A stretch of DNA of 64,000 nucleotides from Xanthocytophaga flava (GTDB lineage Bacteria > Bacteroidota > Bacteroidia > Cytophagales > 172606-1), in assembly GCA_030068525.1 (NCBI GenBank), contig JASJOS010000026.1, positions 1 to 64,000 of the forward strand. Reading direction: 5' to 3'. Positions 17,517 to 25,360 of this stretch are shown in pieces (positions within the stretch are counted from its first letter, which is position 1; each line of letters begins with the position of its first letter). The notes under the pieces were generated by a model. It made no database searches, was not told the DNA's origin, and saw nothing but the letters and a program-made list of their open reading frames with translations. A program made the position numbers and the translations under genes.

Positions 17517-17990
17517 TCACCTCTCAATATTCATCTCCGCAACCTCCACTTTCCTCAACCAATCAGGTACAAAGAAACTCGGACAGGCTTTGTTGGCGAA
17601 TTGGTTATGTCCGGCGATCTTGATGTTAGGAGCATAGGCAAGTACTTCATGGATAATCGTTAGCATCGTTTCGATTTGCTGAGGGGTGCGGGTGTCCTGG
17701 GCTTTGTGGAAGGTTTTGTCCAGACCACCTACATAGCACAGATGGCGCGAAATAGAGTTGATGCCTGCTACACCGTTTGTGATCTCAAAGGGATCGATGG
17801 TCAGGTCGTTGTTGTGTTTGACGAACTGGTGACGGGAGCCATCTAGCAGGATCAGGTCGGAGTAGCCTACTTGTTTCCAGCCGTTGCCGTAGGGGTTGGG
17901 TGCAGTGTGCCAGCGTTTGACGTCTTCTGGCGAAACCCAGCGTCCGGCAGGAGTGGCGGTGCAGTGTATAATCAGGTATTGGAAGTGCAT
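17517..17990 (-). CDS. N-acetylmuramoyl-L-alanine amidase (T7-lysozyme type), 157 aa
   Basis: Cleaves the amide bond between MurNAc and L-Ala of peptidoglycan. Single Amidase_2/PGRP domain. The zinc ligands appear as His9 (IIHCTA), His128 (IAGHNQ) and Cys136 (NKACPSF), with Tyr43 in VGYSDLILLDG, the same layout as phage T7 lysozyme. No signal peptide, so release would need a holin or another route. It is the last gene of the minus-strand phage-like module, downstream of two small membrane proteins. Could be a phage endolysin or a domesticated one. Confidence 0.9.
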   Translation of the reverse strand: MHFQYLIIHCTATPAGRWVSPEDVKRWHTAPNPYGNGWKQVGYSDLILLDGSRHQFVKHNNDLTIDPFEITNGVAGINSISRHLCYVGGLDKTFHKAQDTRTPQQIETMLTIIHEVLAYAPNIKIAGHNQFANKACPSFFVPDWLRKVEVAEMNIER

Positions 17991-18034
17991 GGTGTAGGTG
18001 GTGGTTTGTTTTGTGTAGTGATTCGTTGAAAGAG

Positions 18035-18063
18035 AACAGGACGGGTTGTGAAGCCGTCCTGTT
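18035..18063 (-). terminator. Terminator-like hairpin before the amidase gene
   Basis: AACAGGACGG and CCGTCCTGTT form a perfect 10-bp stem with a 9-nt loop, just after the stop (18067) of the small membrane gene on the minus strand. A short pyrimidine stretch follows in that direction. Confidence 0.6.
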
Positions 18064-18066
18064 GTA

Positions 18067-18252
18067 TTATTTAGGATCTCTCATCGAGAAGAAACCTACT
18101 GTTGAAATGAAGGCTAACAGCGAAACGAAGGCTTGTGTATCTATTCGGTTAACCAGCCAGAGTATGTATCCTGAGAAAGTAAATAAACCCAGGGTTGAGG
18201 TTTTCCAGTTGTCTAACACAAACTGGAGGTAATCGTATATCGATTTTGCCAT
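18067..18252 (-). CDS. Small holin-like membrane protein, 61 aa
   Basis: The ATG at 18252 (MAKSIYDYLQFVLDNWKT) is preferred. The longer open frame to 18510 would be translated from REP-like palindromes and is not credible. Two hydrophobic segments (about residues 20-34 and 41-55) are joined by a short polar turn (NRIDTQ), with a charged C-terminus (MRDPK). Small two-span proteins upstream of an endolysin are usually holins. That role is inferred from size, topology and the amidase 76 bp downstream. Confidence 0.55.
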   Translation of the reverse strand: MAKSIYDYLQFVLDNWKTSTLGLFTFSGYILWLVNRIDTQAFVSLLAFISTVGFFSMRDPK

Positions 18253-18280
18253 CGGGTATGTGGGTTTAGGGTGACCTTCT

Positions 18281-18535
18281 AGGGGCGCACCCATGTGTGC
18301 GCCCGGTTTCGTACAGGCAATGTTTGGATTAGTCCGACACCCTGTAGGGGCGATTGGCAGATCGCCCTGGTTCCATTCGCGAATGATCGGATTTAACAGA
18401 AAACCGTTTCGGATGTATCTCATGTCGTGTTTGTAGGAATGTGGGCGACCGCCAGTCGCCCCTACAATATCGGAATACCACAAACGCGGTCTGCGGGAAA
18501 CCGGGCGCACACATAGGTGCGCCCCTACAATATCG
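18281..18535. repeat. Cluster of four REP-like palindromes
   Basis: Four G+C-rich palindromes: GGGCGCACCCATGTGTGCGC near 18282, GGGGCGATTGGCAGATCGCC near 18348, GGGCGACCGCCAGTCGCCCC near 18443 and GGGCGCACACATAGGTGCGC near 18502. The last two share the trailer TACAATATCGGA. They resemble widespread REP/Rayt-type extragenic palindromes and occupy the gap between two module genes. Confidence 0.75.
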
Positions 18536-18572
18536 GATTATGACAGACATTGTTTGCGACATTTTGGGCGAT

Positions 18573-18827
18573 TTACGGACCTTTACACGTATCCATCACC
18601 TGAAAAACTGGGGCATAGGTAAAGCTCTTGACATGTTTGATCTTTTCTACATCCAACGGTTGTACACTGTGAGTTGCTACCTGTTTGGCTACGATGGACT
18701 CTATCTGCGCATAATCAATCGTTTCACATTCGTATACTTCCACAGGGTTTAATCTATTCTCTGTAAAGACTCCAATCGCCAGACCGAAGACAAAACACAG
18801 AGCGCTGAGTAAAAGTCGTAATTGCAT
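18573..18827 (-). CDS. Small membrane-anchored protein, 84 aa (possible spanin-like)
   Basis: Begins with a signal-anchor (MQLRLLLSALCFVFGLAIGV) followed by a ~60-residue extracytoplasmic part (NPVEVYECETIDYAQIES...). One-span proteins with a short periplasmic tail next to a holin and endolysin can serve as inner-membrane spanins. No coiled-coil typical of Rz is obvious, so this is only a suggestion. Confidence 0.5.
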   Translation of the reverse strand: MQLRLLLSALCFVFGLAIGVFTENRLNPVEVYECETIDYAQIESIVAKQVATHSVQPLDVEKIKHVKSFTYAPVFQVMDTCKGP

Positions 18828-18906
18828 GATCTATGTATAGGTTAGGAAGTGGGTAAGGGAATCAGGCATTTGTATCAGGCTTCGTTTTATCAGGCACCTT
18901 TCACAA

Positions 18907-18937
18907 AGAAGCAGTAAACCAAGAGTCTACTGCTTCT
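18907..18937 (-). terminator. Terminator-like hairpin after the coiled-coil gene
   Basis: AGAAGCAGTA and TACTGCTTCT form a perfect 10-bp stem around an 11-nt loop, followed on the minus strand by TTTGTG. It lies between the stop of the 19014-19430 gene and the start of the 18827 gene. Confidence 0.6.
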
Positions 18938-19013
18938 CGAAATACCAACTATCAACTTTTCAATCTATGCCTGTTTCATTTATGCCTTTATGCCTGGCTT
19001 GGTGCTACCTGGA

Positions 19014-19430
19014 TTAGGCGGGTAGCGTTGCCTTGTGATTGGTGATGGTAGACATTGAGCCATCGATGACCGACAGGCGTTGTTCTACCTCGTCCAACTG
19101 CGATTCATAGAGCACTACCGCCGTTGTACCGTATTGCAGTTTGCGTTGCTGGGCGGTGAATAGCTTGTATTCGGCTTTCACTTTACGGTTCTCCATCTCG
19201 GTCTTAGTCGTTCCTTCCGGTAATACGGCGATGATGGAGGCTAGTGAATCTACTTCTGCTTCAGAGGAGGCTAAGGTAGCTTCGATGTCAGAGGCTCTGT
19301 CAGCAGCGTTTTCACGGCTGCGGGTCAGCGAGATTTGTTTGTATTCCAGATCACTTTTCAGATCTGACAGCTCATCGAGGACTTTGTCACAGTCTGCTTT
19401 GGAGGTGAGCAGGGTTAGGGTTAATGCCAT
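19014..19430 (-). CDS. Coiled-coil protein, 138 aa
   Basis: Almost entirely helical with heptad-like spacing of Leu/Ile/Val from residue 10 to 120 and many Asp, Glu, Lys and Ser; no signal or membrane segment. A break at VLPEGTTKTEMENRK probably makes a helical hairpin. Its place between the regulator and lysis-like genes suggests a structural or accessory phage-type protein. Function unknown. Confidence 0.6.
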   Translation of the reverse strand: MALTLTLLTSKADCDKVLDELSDLKSDLEYKQISLTRSRENAADRASDIEATLASSEAEVDSLASIIAVLPEGTTKTEMENRKVKAEYKLFTAQQRKLQYGTTAVVLYESQLDEVEQRLSVIDGSMSTITNHKATLPA

Positions 19431-19631
19431 TGTTTTGTTTGTGGAAAATTAGCGTAATAGGTTAGCGAACAAAGGGTCGGTAGAGTAGGGGCTTTTAGGT
19501 GCGCTGCTGTCAAGGGTCCGGGATCGCTTGCAGGCAGAGAGGTAAGCCCCTTTTCTAACCGATTTTCTGATACAAAGGTCGGCATTATCCAAATACCAGT
19601 CCAACCGTACTTGCGATAATCGCAACTACGT

Positions 19632-19907
19632 TTATGGTTGGTTTTCAGTGGTTTGTAGTGTGTTTTTGCGTTTGTTGCCAGAAGGGCGAATAGGTTCGCC
19701 TTCTCCGGTGATCAACCAGTTCAGATCCGTATGAAAGGTTGTTTGTAGCGACCACAGGAAAAAGCAGGATGGCAGTGAACGTCCCTTTTCCAGCGAGGAC
19801 AGATTGCCTTGTGCCGTTCCGGTACGTTGGGCAAACTCCCATTGGGGTATTTGCAGGATTTCTACCCGTAAATGATAAATACGTTGGCCGATATGTTGTA
19901 AACTCAT
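19632..19907 (-). CDS. XRE-family helix-turn-helix regulator, 91 aa
   Basis: The ATG at 19907 (MSLQHIGQRIYHLR) is chosen because the upstream frame (NPTNPTNATN) is low-complexity leader. Residues 5-60 form a Cro/C1-type HTH (QWEFAQRTGTAQGNLSSLEK is the recognition region), followed by a short tail with LNWLITGEGEP, as seen in many Bacteroidota phage and mobile-element repressors. It probably controls the module; repeated boxes lie just upstream (19989-20158). Confidence 0.75.
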   Translation of the reverse strand: MSLQHIGQRIYHLRVEILQIPQWEFAQRTGTAQGNLSSLEKGRSLPSCFFLWSLQTTFHTDLNWLITGEGEPIRPSGNKRKNTLQTTENQP

Positions 19908-19988
19908 TGTGATCAAAGGGTTAGTAGCGTTTGTAGGATTCGTAGGGTTTGAAAGGTTTTTAACCTGTATGCCAGTTATCGAAAAGAG

Positions 19989-20158
19989 CAACCGGAGTTA
20001 CAGTTACTCAGAGAAACAACTGCAACTCCGGTTATCTAAAATCCTAACCGGAGTTACGGTCGTTTTGCTGCTTAACGTGTATACAGGTTAGGGGTGAGCA
20101 AGAGTTAATATTGCAACCGGAGTTACGGTTGGTTTCCGAAATAACTTGTATACAGGTT
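19989..20158. promoter_or_regulatory. Cluster of repeated boxes upstream of the XRE gene
   Basis: AACCGGAGTTAC occurs at 19989, 20046 and 20115, and inverted as AACTCCGGTT at 20023-20032. GTATACAGGTT occurs at 20079 and 20148. The 20046 and 20115 units are exact 69-bp-period direct repeats. Part lies in the last codons of the nuclease gene and part in the gap before the XRE gene, where an operator array or alternative RNA hairpins would fit. Confidence 0.55.
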
Positions 20159-20589
20159 GCCTGATGACTGCTTACAGGATGATTGCATTGGGTATGAATA
20201 CCCTCAATCAGGTGCTGAAACTCTTCCAGGCTGCGTACAATCTGGTAAGAACCTCCTTGTGATTCGACCAGTTTCTGAAACTGTTTCTGTTCAAGGGTTT
20301 GATAGCCCACTAAGTTCTTAAGTTCGATAAAGTAGCTTTTGCCTGCAAAGAAATATTCCAGATCGGACACTCCTTTCACTATCCCCAGGGCTTTGTTAAG
20401 AGCACCTTTGATCGCATTGTGGCTGTTGTTGTTATGGGTATGTAGCAAACCTCTGTAGGCAGGAAAGGTATTCCAGTGCCATTGAAAACATAAAGCTTGT
20501 ATACGGGTTTCGGACGGTTGTATGGGGGTATGAGATAGCATGTTGGGTATGTAGTGTAAGTGAAATTTTGGTATTGGTTTGAGTGGCAT
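20044..20589 (-). CDS. VRR-NUC domain nuclease, 181 aa
   Basis: Residues ~28-124 match the VRR-NUC (PD-D/ExK) fold found in phage proteins and FAN1-type nucleases. The pieces are GVSDLEYFF (Asp76), YFIELK (Glu89, Lys91), then GYQTLEQKQF and GGSYQIVRSLEEF. It likely cuts branched or nicked DNA in element replication or recombination. A second start at 20541 (MLSHTP) is possible. The C-terminal 40 residues are repetitive (TCIQVISETNRNSG, TCIHVKQQNDRNSG), created by a 69-bp DNA repeat, and look like a non-domain tail. Confidence 0.85.
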   Translation of the reverse strand: MPLKPIPKFHLHYIPNMLSHTPIQPSETRIQALCFQWHWNTFPAYRGLLHTHNNNSHNAIKGALNKALGIVKGVSDLEYFFAGKSYFIELKNLVGYQTLEQKQFQKLVESQGGSYQIVRSLEEFQHLIEGIHTQCNHPVSSHQATCIQVISETNRNSGCNINSCSPLTCIHVKQQNDRNSG

Positions 20590-20616
20590 ATTGGGTTAGT
20601 TATTGGTTCATTTATA

Positions 20617-20644
20617 CCCCTATATATTTATATATATATAGGGG
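20617..20644. terminator. AT-rich hairpin between the ATPase and nuclease genes
   Basis: CCCCTATATAT (20617-20627) pairs with ATATATAGGGG (20634-20644), perfect 11 bp with a 6-nt loop. It lies upstream of the nuclease start and 102 bp after the ATPase stop. Confidence 0.5.
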
Positions 20645-20745
20645 CATATATAAACCAATAACCAATAGCCCCTGTGAGAGCGAGAGAAGTGTTGTCTCTG
20701 TCAGATAACTCGCTTCTATGAGGATCTTCTAGGAAGGAGGATCTT

Positions 20746-21924
20746 CTAGGAAGTAAGATGATAAGTGGCATTGCGCCGATCTCCTTCCAAACGGATATAG
20801 CCAAACTCAACCGCATCCGAGAGCATGCGTTTGACCTTACTTTCATTTTCATGGCTAATCTCCAATACTACTTTTTTCAGCTCCATAGAAGAAGCCTGAG
20901 TAGACATAAGTTTGGTAAATGCTTTTTTGATAATATCCCTTAGTTGAACTTGTCCCGCTTTGGGCTGTCCTGTCTGGATCGGTGCATGGTAGTCTGCAGG
21001 CATAAAGAAGTCTTTTTCTGTATCCCAGTTAAAATATTTTTCTACCGGATGATGACTATGAGATAGTTTTCCCAGATCAAAGTCAGAAGTCAGTTGACGC
21101 ATGCCATCCGCCTGCTCGATCGTCTTGAGCAGTAAGAACGCCCGGCTATACCGATGCAGAAACGAACCGAAATGTCCGGCTGCTGTGGTGGTGTTTTTGT
21201 TGGGGTGAAGTGTACAGATGATTGCCAGATTAAATTCTGAAGCTATTCTTCTGATCCATCGAACTACCAGAACCGCATCTTCTGAGTCATTCATATCCTT
21301 AGTCAGATCCAGACAGCCATCCAGTATCAGGTAGTCAAAGGGTACTCTCTGTTTGACTGCTTCTGCCAGTAACATCCGTATCTCACTGCGTTTTTGCTCA
21401 GAGGTTTCCAGTTCAAGCATGGAGCGAACCTCTACATTGCGAAAACGGTTATTACGGATCAGCGACTCATTGATAGAAATCCGTTTGAGCGTTCTTCCCA
21501 GTGAACAGGCTACATCATCCAATGGCCGTTCAAAATCGATGAATAATCCGCGACTGTCAGCCGTAGCTGCCGGATAGTGAAAATCTACCAGACTATGATC
21601 ATAGGGTGTGTTCGTCACATGGCAGATAAATCCTGCCATCAGGTCTTCAATTAAATTGGATTTTCCTGAGCCAGGAGCTCCAATTACAGTAATAAACTCA
21701 CCTTTGTTTATCAGCTTGCTATTCCCAATACTGAGAGCAGGTTTGGTGTTGCGTACCTGATAAGCTAAAGTTATCTCAATACTTCGTTTAATAGCACTCG
21801 TAGGATGTGTAAAGTCATTGGTATACACATGCTGGCTGTTCGCTTTGCCATTTACGTGCTCATGAAAAGAAGCGTTTTGTTCATTACGAAATTGAGATAC
21901 CCGGCGTGAGAATTCGTCTTGCAT
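20746..21924 (-). CDS. RepA/DnaB-like AAA ATPase, 392 aa
   Basis: A RecA-fold ATPase of the AAA_25 type. Walker A is GAPGSGKS at residues 82-89, Walker B is DYLILDG ending near 203, and a sensor-like stretch IICTLHPNKN lies near 235. A C-terminal winged-helix-like region (KLMSTQASSMELKKVVLEIS, then EFGYIRLEGDRR) may bind DNA. Relatives act as replicative helicase or loader proteins on plasmids and phages. With the helicase and nuclease it forms a replication-type set. Two 18-bp direct repeats (GAGGATCTTCTAGGAAG-like) precede its stop near 20717-20752. Confidence 0.85.
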   Translation of the reverse strand: MQDEFSRRVSQFRNEQNASFHEHVNGKANSQHVYTNDFTHPTSAIKRSIEITLAYQVRNTKPALSIGNSKLINKGEFITVIGAPGSGKSNLIEDLMAGFICHVTNTPYDHSLVDFHYPAATADSRGLFIDFERPLDDVACSLGRTLKRISINESLIRNNRFRNVEVRSMLELETSEQKRSEIRMLLAEAVKQRVPFDYLILDGCLDLTKDMNDSEDAVLVVRWIRRIASEFNLAIICTLHPNKNTTTAAGHFGSFLHRYSRAFLLLKTIEQADGMRQLTSDFDLGKLSHSHHPVEKYFNWDTEKDFFMPADYHAPIQTGQPKAGQVQLRDIIKKAFTKLMSTQASSMELKKVVLEISHENESKVKRMLSDAVEFGYIRLEGDRRNATYHLTS

Positions 21925-22032
21925 AAAAGAAAATGAAAAGTGGTGTTAGATTGAAAAAAAAGTACTGTATTGAAAGTTTGTAAATTGTATTAAAATGAGA
22001 TTGTATTAAAATGAGATGGTTTGCTGTTGCTC

Positions 22033-22449
22033 CTAATAGCTTTGCTGCTGCTCGTAGTAAGTGAGCAGCATATCCATCAGCGTTTCATTGGCCTCGTCCA
22101 GTGACTGATTATGCCGCCTGAGCGCATCGGTGGCAATCCATAGTTTTTGATAGTGTTTGATCTGCAAGGGGGCAAACCAACTAATGTGCTCACATAGACA
22201 CTTTATTGTCAGTTCACTGACCTGGATAAACTGGACCAGCAAATCAAACTCAGCTTGAATGGCCTTGTATCGGTAAAAGGCTTTTTCATCCTGTATAAAG
22301 TCTGTTTGTTGTGATTTGTTGAGTTGTTCCATCTTGTCGAGGGCTTTTTTCTGGATCAGTTTCACTATTCGATTAAACTCATCTATTGCCAGTTGAGCAT
22401 CTAGTGGCAAACTATACTCCCGTTGCTTTTTCTGGGATGAGTGGCTCAT
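22033..22449 (-). CDS. Hypothetical helical protein, 138 aa
   Basis: Mostly alpha-helical, Gln- and Lys-rich, without signal or membrane segments. Its ATG overlaps the stop of the helicase gene by 4 bp (22446-22449), so the two are translationally coupled and probably act together. It may be a helicase partner or a DNA-binding accessory. No family recognised. Confidence 0.65.
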   Translation of the reverse strand: MSHSSQKKQREYSLPLDAQLAIDEFNRIVKLIQKKALDKMEQLNKSQQTDFIQDEKAFYRYKAIQAEFDLLVQFIQVSELTIKCLCEHISWFAPLQIKHYQKLWIATDALRRHNQSLDEANETLMDMLLTYYEQQQSY

Positions 22450-24074
22450 GGTTTACCTCCTTTCCAGCTTGTATTCTGTGTTGTGTTATGAGCTGTTTTA
22501 GAGGCTGTTTTTTGGGTAGAGATCCCTGCCGCTTTCAGGGTATAGTCTACCCAATGGGGCTTGTAGCCACGCAGTCGGGCAAACTCTTCGAGCATAGGAC
22601 GCGGATTTTCCCGGTTGAGAATACAGCTGATAATCCACTGGATTTTGTACTGTTTCTTATTGGTGTTGGGGTTACCCATTGATGCCCGCATGACCAGTTC
22701 GGTCACATTCATTGTATGCCACTCTTTCTGCATCAGATAGCTCCAGTCCACCACAATCTCCTGTGTCTCTACTTCCTGCGCATCGATACTTTCTCTGTGT
22801 TTTCGCGCAAACGTATGCTGGCAATAGGGGCAGGTTTGAGTGCTTAACGCTACAATTGATTGACACTCCGGACAAGACTTGACAGGCGCATGCTGAGGCG
22901 CAGCCACTGATCCATTGCGGAAAATACATTCCCAGTCATAGGGTTCATGCCAAAGACCCAGGTCTTTGATATTGTTGCCCATATCGATAATGGTAAAGGC
23001 CTGCTTGGTGGCTGTGGTGCGTGACCCACGTCCACACATTTGCAGGTAAAGAGGTAGCGAACGGGTAGCCCGGTTTAAGACAATACACTCGATGCTTGGT
23101 TCATCAAATCCTGTCGTGAGAATACCACAATTCACCAGAATGGCATCTGATGTATGCGTAAACCACGTCAGTGTTGCCTTGCGTTCTTCATCCGGTGTAT
23201 CAGAGGTAATGTATCTGACCTGCTCATGCACCTGAGTAAAGGCTTGAGCTGTACGGATTGTATGCAGTTTGTTCACACAAAAGATCACCGTTTTTTGACC
23301 CTCAGCATGCTTTTGCCAGTTAGAAACACATCCCTGATACAGGGCCGGTTTGTCAAAGTCGGTATAGAGCTCATTCAGCTTGTAATCTCCATCTAGTCCT
23401 CTGCCTGCCTGTAGCTGAACCGGTACGGCAAAGTATCTGGGCAGAGCCAGGTGACCTGCTTCAATGAGGCTATGAATGTGTGTACCTACGACTATATCTT
23501 CAAAATACGTATTCAATGGAGCTTGTTTGCTGGCTGAAAGGGGAGTAGCTGTAGCGCCTACCATAGGGGTATTGGGGTGCAGCTCTACTACTTTCCGAAA
23601 GTTGCCTTTGTGCGCTTCATCGATAATGATCAAGGACAGATTTGGAATACTCCAACCTTTTTCTACTCTGCGGTAATAGGTCTCTACCATAGCTACAATT
23701 ACCTGTGTGGCAGGCATGCGCCTGCAACCTGCATTCAGAACGCCTGCCTGTATGTCTGCTCTTTGCAAGGTCATAGCAGCTTGATGTAATAGCTCAATCC
23801 GATCCACCAGGATCAGTACACGGGCTTTTGGCAGACTCTCTAACGTGCGTCGTGTCATCTCGGCAAAGGTGACTGTCTTACCAGCCCCTGTAGGCAGACA
23901 CAAAATCAAACGGTGGGCACCGGATTGGTGCCGTCTGGTCAGTTCTGTGATACTACTTTCCTGATAGTCCCGCAAGGTTAATATCCCGTTATTTTTGGAC
24001 AAATGACTATTTGGTAGAGACAAAGCTTCGCCATTCACGCTAGTGGCGTGAGTCAAAATATCCGTCTGTTGCAT
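22446..24074 (-). CDS. DEAH-box superfamily-2 helicase with zinc ribbon, 542 aa
   Basis: An SSL2/RadD-like helicase. The Q-like region is LTLRDYQESSI, Walker A is LPTGAGKT (60-67), the DEAH box is at 152-155 and motif III is VGATATP (~173). The C-terminal RecA domain has TTGFDEPSIE and MCGRGSRT. After about residue 405 a four-cysteine ribbon CPEC...CPYC follows, as in RadD-type and phage helicases. It likely unwinds DNA or remodels forks during element replication or repair. Coupled by 4-bp overlap to the next gene and only 3 bp downstream of the HTH gene. Confidence 0.88.
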   Translation of the reverse strand: MQQTDILTHATSVNGEALSLPNSHLSKNNGILTLRDYQESSITELTRRHQSGAHRLILCLPTGAGKTVTFAEMTRRTLESLPKARVLILVDRIELLHQAAMTLQRADIQAGVLNAGCRRMPATQVIVAMVETYYRRVEKGWSIPNLSLIIIDEAHKGNFRKVVELHPNTPMVGATATPLSASKQAPLNTYFEDIVVGTHIHSLIEAGHLALPRYFAVPVQLQAGRGLDGDYKLNELYTDFDKPALYQGCVSNWQKHAEGQKTVIFCVNKLHTIRTAQAFTQVHEQVRYITSDTPDEERKATLTWFTHTSDAILVNCGILTTGFDEPSIECIVLNRATRSLPLYLQMCGRGSRTTATKQAFTIIDMGNNIKDLGLWHEPYDWECIFRNGSVAAPQHAPVKSCPECQSIVALSTQTCPYCQHTFARKHRESIDAQEVETQEIVVDWSYLMQKEWHTMNVTELVMRASMGNPNTNKKQYKIQWIISCILNRENPRPMLEEFARLRGYKPHWVDYTLKAAGISTQKTASKTAHNTTQNTSWKGGKP

Positions 24075-24077
24075 CGA

Positions 24078-24443
24078 TTAGCGGGTTGAGGTAACTATCA
24101 GACCAGAGGTTTGCGACTGATGAGTTTGCGACAAGTGGCGTTCAATTTCTTCCTCCATTTCCTGAAGGGTCTTGTGCTTGCCATCCTTGATCCACTGATA
24201 AAGGTCACGGGAACTGAAGTAGAGTTTTCTGCGCTGCTTCATAAAGGGGATGAGTCCATCGGCAGCCAGATGATAAATGGTCGATTTGGCCAGGCCGGTG
24301 ATTTCCATAGCCAGCTCTATTCCGCCCAGGCGTTCGTTGTCTAGTAGCAGGTCGGATACCTGGGAAAGGTTGGGTCTGATATCAGACAAAAGAATTTCAA
24401 TGCGTGATAAACAGCTGATAACTTCTTTGTAGGAAGTGTGCAT
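24078..24443 (-). CDS. Helix-turn-helix (excisionase/MerR-like) protein, 121 aa
   Basis: The ATG at 24443 (MHTSYKEVISCLSRIEILLS) is preferred over the frame extension to 24653, which would add a hydrophobic stretch in AT-rich leader DNA. An N-terminal helix is followed by a winged HTH_17-type domain, residues ~46-96: LAMEITGLAKSTIYHLAADG, then RKLYFSSRDLYQWI. Such proteins are excisionase- or regulator-like and common as first genes of Bacteroidota mobile elements. It opens the ten-gene minus-strand module. Confidence 0.8.
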   Translation of the reverse strand: MHTSYKEVISCLSRIEILLSDIRPNLSQVSDLLLDNERLGGIELAMEITGLAKSTIYHLAADGLIPFMKQRRKLYFSSRDLYQWIKDGKHKTLQEMEEEIERHLSQTHQSQTSGLIVTSTR

Positions 24444-24587
24444 ATACGTTTGGGTTAGTGGTGAAAAACGATCAGAAATAATCGACCAGAAACCCGCTGA
24501 GAGAACGATGTGAAACAGATAAAAAAATATACAATAGTAACAGTATGGTATTGTACCCGAAAGGACCAATACAAAAAATGGCAAGTA

Positions 24588-24595
24588 CAAACTTA
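24588..24595 (-). promoter_or_regulatory. Candidate -7 box (TAAGTTTG) for the helicase module
   Basis: The minus strand reads TAAGTTTG, fitting the Bacteroidota -7 consensus TAnnTTTG, about 145 bp before the HTH start. No clear TTG at -33. A matching plus-strand box, TATCTTTG, lies at 24614-24621, pointing to the candidate RNA. Confidence 0.35.
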
Positions 24596-24628
24596 CTTTT
24601 CTAAACTTTTCACTATCTTTGTATAGCA

Positions 24629-24887
24629 CCGCAGCAGATAAGGTTCCTATCAAGTTGTTTTCCTGTTTGTTATCTATTTTTCAGTAACCTTTTTCAAGAA
24701 TTTCCTTTGTATAGTCAACTCATTACAGCAGTTTTTTACTTCATTAATCTGTTTGTAAGTGATAAAAATAAAACACTTTTCTGTTAGCGCAGAAGAGAGG
24801 TTTATTCCGCCAAGGGATGATCAAGTTTCTCAGGCCTAAACATCCTTTGGTATCAGGGAGCTCGTTCTCGTAACGGGCTCTTTTTTT
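24629..24887 (+). ncRNA. Candidate structured noncoding RNA
   Basis: A plus-strand TATCTTTG box (24614-24621) is followed by 240 bp without a gene. Then comes a stem CCAAGGGATG (24810-24819) with CATCCTTTGG (24841-24850), one wobble, around a 21-nt loop. An intrinsic terminator follows: GAGCTCGTT/AACGGGCTC then seven Ts, 24858-24887. There is no open frame after the terminator that it could lead. No known RNA family was recognised. The 3' part (24780-24887) is the most convincing. Confidence 0.45.
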
Positions 24888-24985
24888 GCCCCTTCAGTAC
24901 TGTAAGACAAACAAAGGATAATGATTATTAGAAATCTATAACCTTGATTTTGTCCTAAAATTACATCCGGAACAGCGATTTTCTT

Positions 24986-25360
24986 ATGGAAACAAATATA
25001 GCATATAGGAGAATATCTGCCAAACCTTTTTGTGTAAAAAAGCTACTTTTTATCCGAAATTGTGTGAAATTTATTGAAGAATTAGTCGTTGTATTATTTC
25101 GTGGGGAAAAACATTTATACATTATAATTTTAAAAATGATGTATTTTGCTGATATTCACAGTGAAATAGATAGGGTGTATAAAGCTGTAAATAATCAAGA
25201 TGATAATGTAAGCATTACACGGCAGGCTTTCACTAGAATTGCCTTTTGTTACAAATTGTCTATCTGGGAAAAAGCCAAAAATGTAAATTTTTTGGAGAGG
25301 GTGCTGAATCGACAATGTGTAATAAGCGATTTAAGGCCCCAAAGAGGCTCTATAAGCTAA
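24986..25360 (+). CDS. Doubtful hypothetical protein, 124 aa
   Basis: An open frame with a hydrophobic, basic N-terminal third and no domain-like motif. Codon use is not clearly coding, and the overlapping frames are equally long. It lies in a gene-poor stretch between the module and the LRR genes. Included with low confidence; it may be chance. Confidence 0.25.
   Translation: METNIAYRRISAKPFCVKKLLFIRNCVKFIEELVVVLFRGEKHLYIIILKMMYFADIHSEIDRVYKAVNNQDDNVSITRQAFTRIAFCYKLSIWEKAKNVNFLERVLNRQCVISDLRPQRGSIS

Noticed and set aside
18067-18510. 147-codon version of the small membrane protein
   Set aside because: The extra 86 codons would be made from REP-like palindromes; the ATG at 18252 is natural.
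24780-24887. Known riboswitch (TPP, cobalamin, SAM, preQ1)
   Set aside because: None of the conserved core motifs of these families could be found, and no gene follows the terminator closely.
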